Below, in pieces: positions 37,101 to 37,533 of a DNA stretch of 37,533 bases (position 1 is its first letter; the number at the start of each line of letters is the position of its first letter). The notes beneath the pieces are model-generated. The model saw nothing but the letters and a program-made list of their open reading frames with translations. It searched no databases and had not been told where the DNA came from. The position numbers and the translations under genes were made by a program. The DNA comes from OM182 bacterium MED-G28 (GTDB taxonomy: Bacteria > Pseudomonadota > Gammaproteobacteria > Pseudomonadales > Pseudohongiellaceae), in contig NTJZ01000020.1 of assembly GCA_002457215.1 (NCBI GenBank), forward strand, positions 1-37,533. Reading direction: 5' to 3'.

Positions 37101-37533
37101 CTAGAGTCCTTCACCAAGAGTGATCAACCCTGCTTCTTCGAGTGCATTTTCTCGCACTGTTATCCAGGCCTGTTCGAATTCTGTGTATCCCTCAGGTGCA
37201 TTTGGAAAGAAAGCATCCCAAGCTGCTCTCAGGACAGCTTGTCGATGCAGATTTTTTTGGTTATTAGCTTCCGCGGCATCAGTCCAGGCATCAATTTCCT
37301 TGTAATATCGAATTGCACCAGGATGAAATGGAATAAAAGCTTGATCAAACTTTTGCCTATCAAGTGTCCAGCCGGTGGCGCCAGGTGCATTATTTTTATA
37401 CTCTTCAAAATGCTGATGCATGATCTTAACCATACTATAAGCAAGAGCGTCATCCGAGCTATCGAGCCCGACCAGCAATGGATAAGCCGAAGTAAACACT
37501 TGAATACCCTCAGCAGGAATTGTCGGGCCTTCT
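37101..37533 (-). CDS. TAXI-type TRAP solute-binding protein (C-terminal part)
   Basis: The frame runs past the right window edge without a stop, so only about 144 C-terminal residues are visible. The sequence IQVFTSAYPLLVGLDSSDDALAYSMVKIMHQHFEEYK and FDQAFIPFHPGAIRYYKEIDAW are typical of TAXI-family solute-binding subunits, which deliver substrate to the fused permease encoded just downstream. An internal GTG at 37499 could look like a start, but the open frame continues upstream with family-like residues (GPTIPAEGIQ). The signal peptide and most of the ligand-binding region lie outside the window. Confidence 0.92.
   Translation of the reverse strand, partial: EGPTIPAEGIQVFTSAYPLLVGLDSSDDALAYSMVKIMHQHFEEYKNNAPGATGWTLDRQKFDQAFIPFHPGAIRYYKEIDAWTDAAEANNQKNLHRQAVLRAAWDAFFPNAPEGYTEFEQAWITVRENALEEAGLITLGEGL

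Overview
The window looks like chromosomal DNA of a free-living, probably marine or aquatic, gammaproteobacterium of moderate to low GC. This rests on gene content: the tgt-yajC-secD-secF block with prfC just upstream, a rimI gene preceded by a HolD-like gene, an MltD-type transglycosylase with LysM repeats, a TAXI-type TRAP transporter, and secreted proteins of the 'PDLQGVW' and NHL-propeller kinds common in uncultured marine lineages. I cannot name the family with confidence. No phage, insertion sequence, CRISPR array, rRNA or tRNA gene was recognised. LAYOUT. 1-4.4 kb (minus): a partial membrane-anchored VWA protein sits directly downstream of a 1218-residue DUF4175-like membrane/coiled-coil protein, apparently one operon. 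4.7-8.4 kb: a Nudix hydrolase, an MFE2-type short-chain dehydrogenase, a GST-family protein and a glycosyltransferase of the tRNA-queuosine mannosyltransferase (DUF3524) family. 8.4-17 kb (minus): an MltD-like transglycosylase, then the translation/secretion block prfC, tgt, yajC, secD, secF. 17.2-19.6 kb (plus): an acyl-CoA dehydrogenase whose putative catalytic Glu is in the isovaleryl-CoA-dehydrogenase position, followed by an APS kinase fused to the two beta-barrel domains of CysN but lacking the CysN GTPase domain. 19.6-24.2 kb: an orphan 211-residue protein; a 785-bp gene-free region with DnaA-box-like sites and a possible small RNA; a secreted lysozyme-like protein of unknown family; a protein of three topoisomerase-type zinc ribbons; a small membrane protein; RimI and a HolD-like protein. 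24.4-27.6 kb (plus): an MDR-family oxidoreductase coupled to an acyl-CoA synthetase, then a small acidic protein. 27.6-37.5 kb (all minus): an SLC13-type permease, a fumarylacetoacetase-family hydrolase, a Serratia-nuclease-like secreted protein that has lost its catalytic residues, an aldo/keto reductase, a rhodanese, a PDLQGVW-family protein, an NHL propeller, a fused TRAP permease and the C-terminal part of its TAXI substrate-binding protein. HOW THE GENES FIT TOGETHER. YajC, SecD and SecF form the accessory Sec translocase complex. Tgt inserts the queuosine precursor into tRNA, and the DUF3524 glycosyltransferase 7 kb away probably mannosylates queuosine, so both ends of one tRNA-modification pathway are present. 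The scattered SDR, acyl-CoA dehydrogenase, MDR oxidoreductase and acyl-CoA synthetase suggest acyl-CoA catabolism of an unidentified substrate. The 27-37 kb block looks like uptake (SLC13, TRAP) plus breakdown (FAH hydrolase, aldo/keto reductase) of organic acids or carbonyl compounds. MOST INTERESTING. The strongest oddities are the apparently dead secreted nuclease, the GTPase-less CysN-CysC fusion, and the 20.2-21.0 kb region with DnaA-box-like sites, hairpins and a promoter/terminator-bounded small-RNA candidate. No wholly new multi-gene system is demonstrable from sequence alone.
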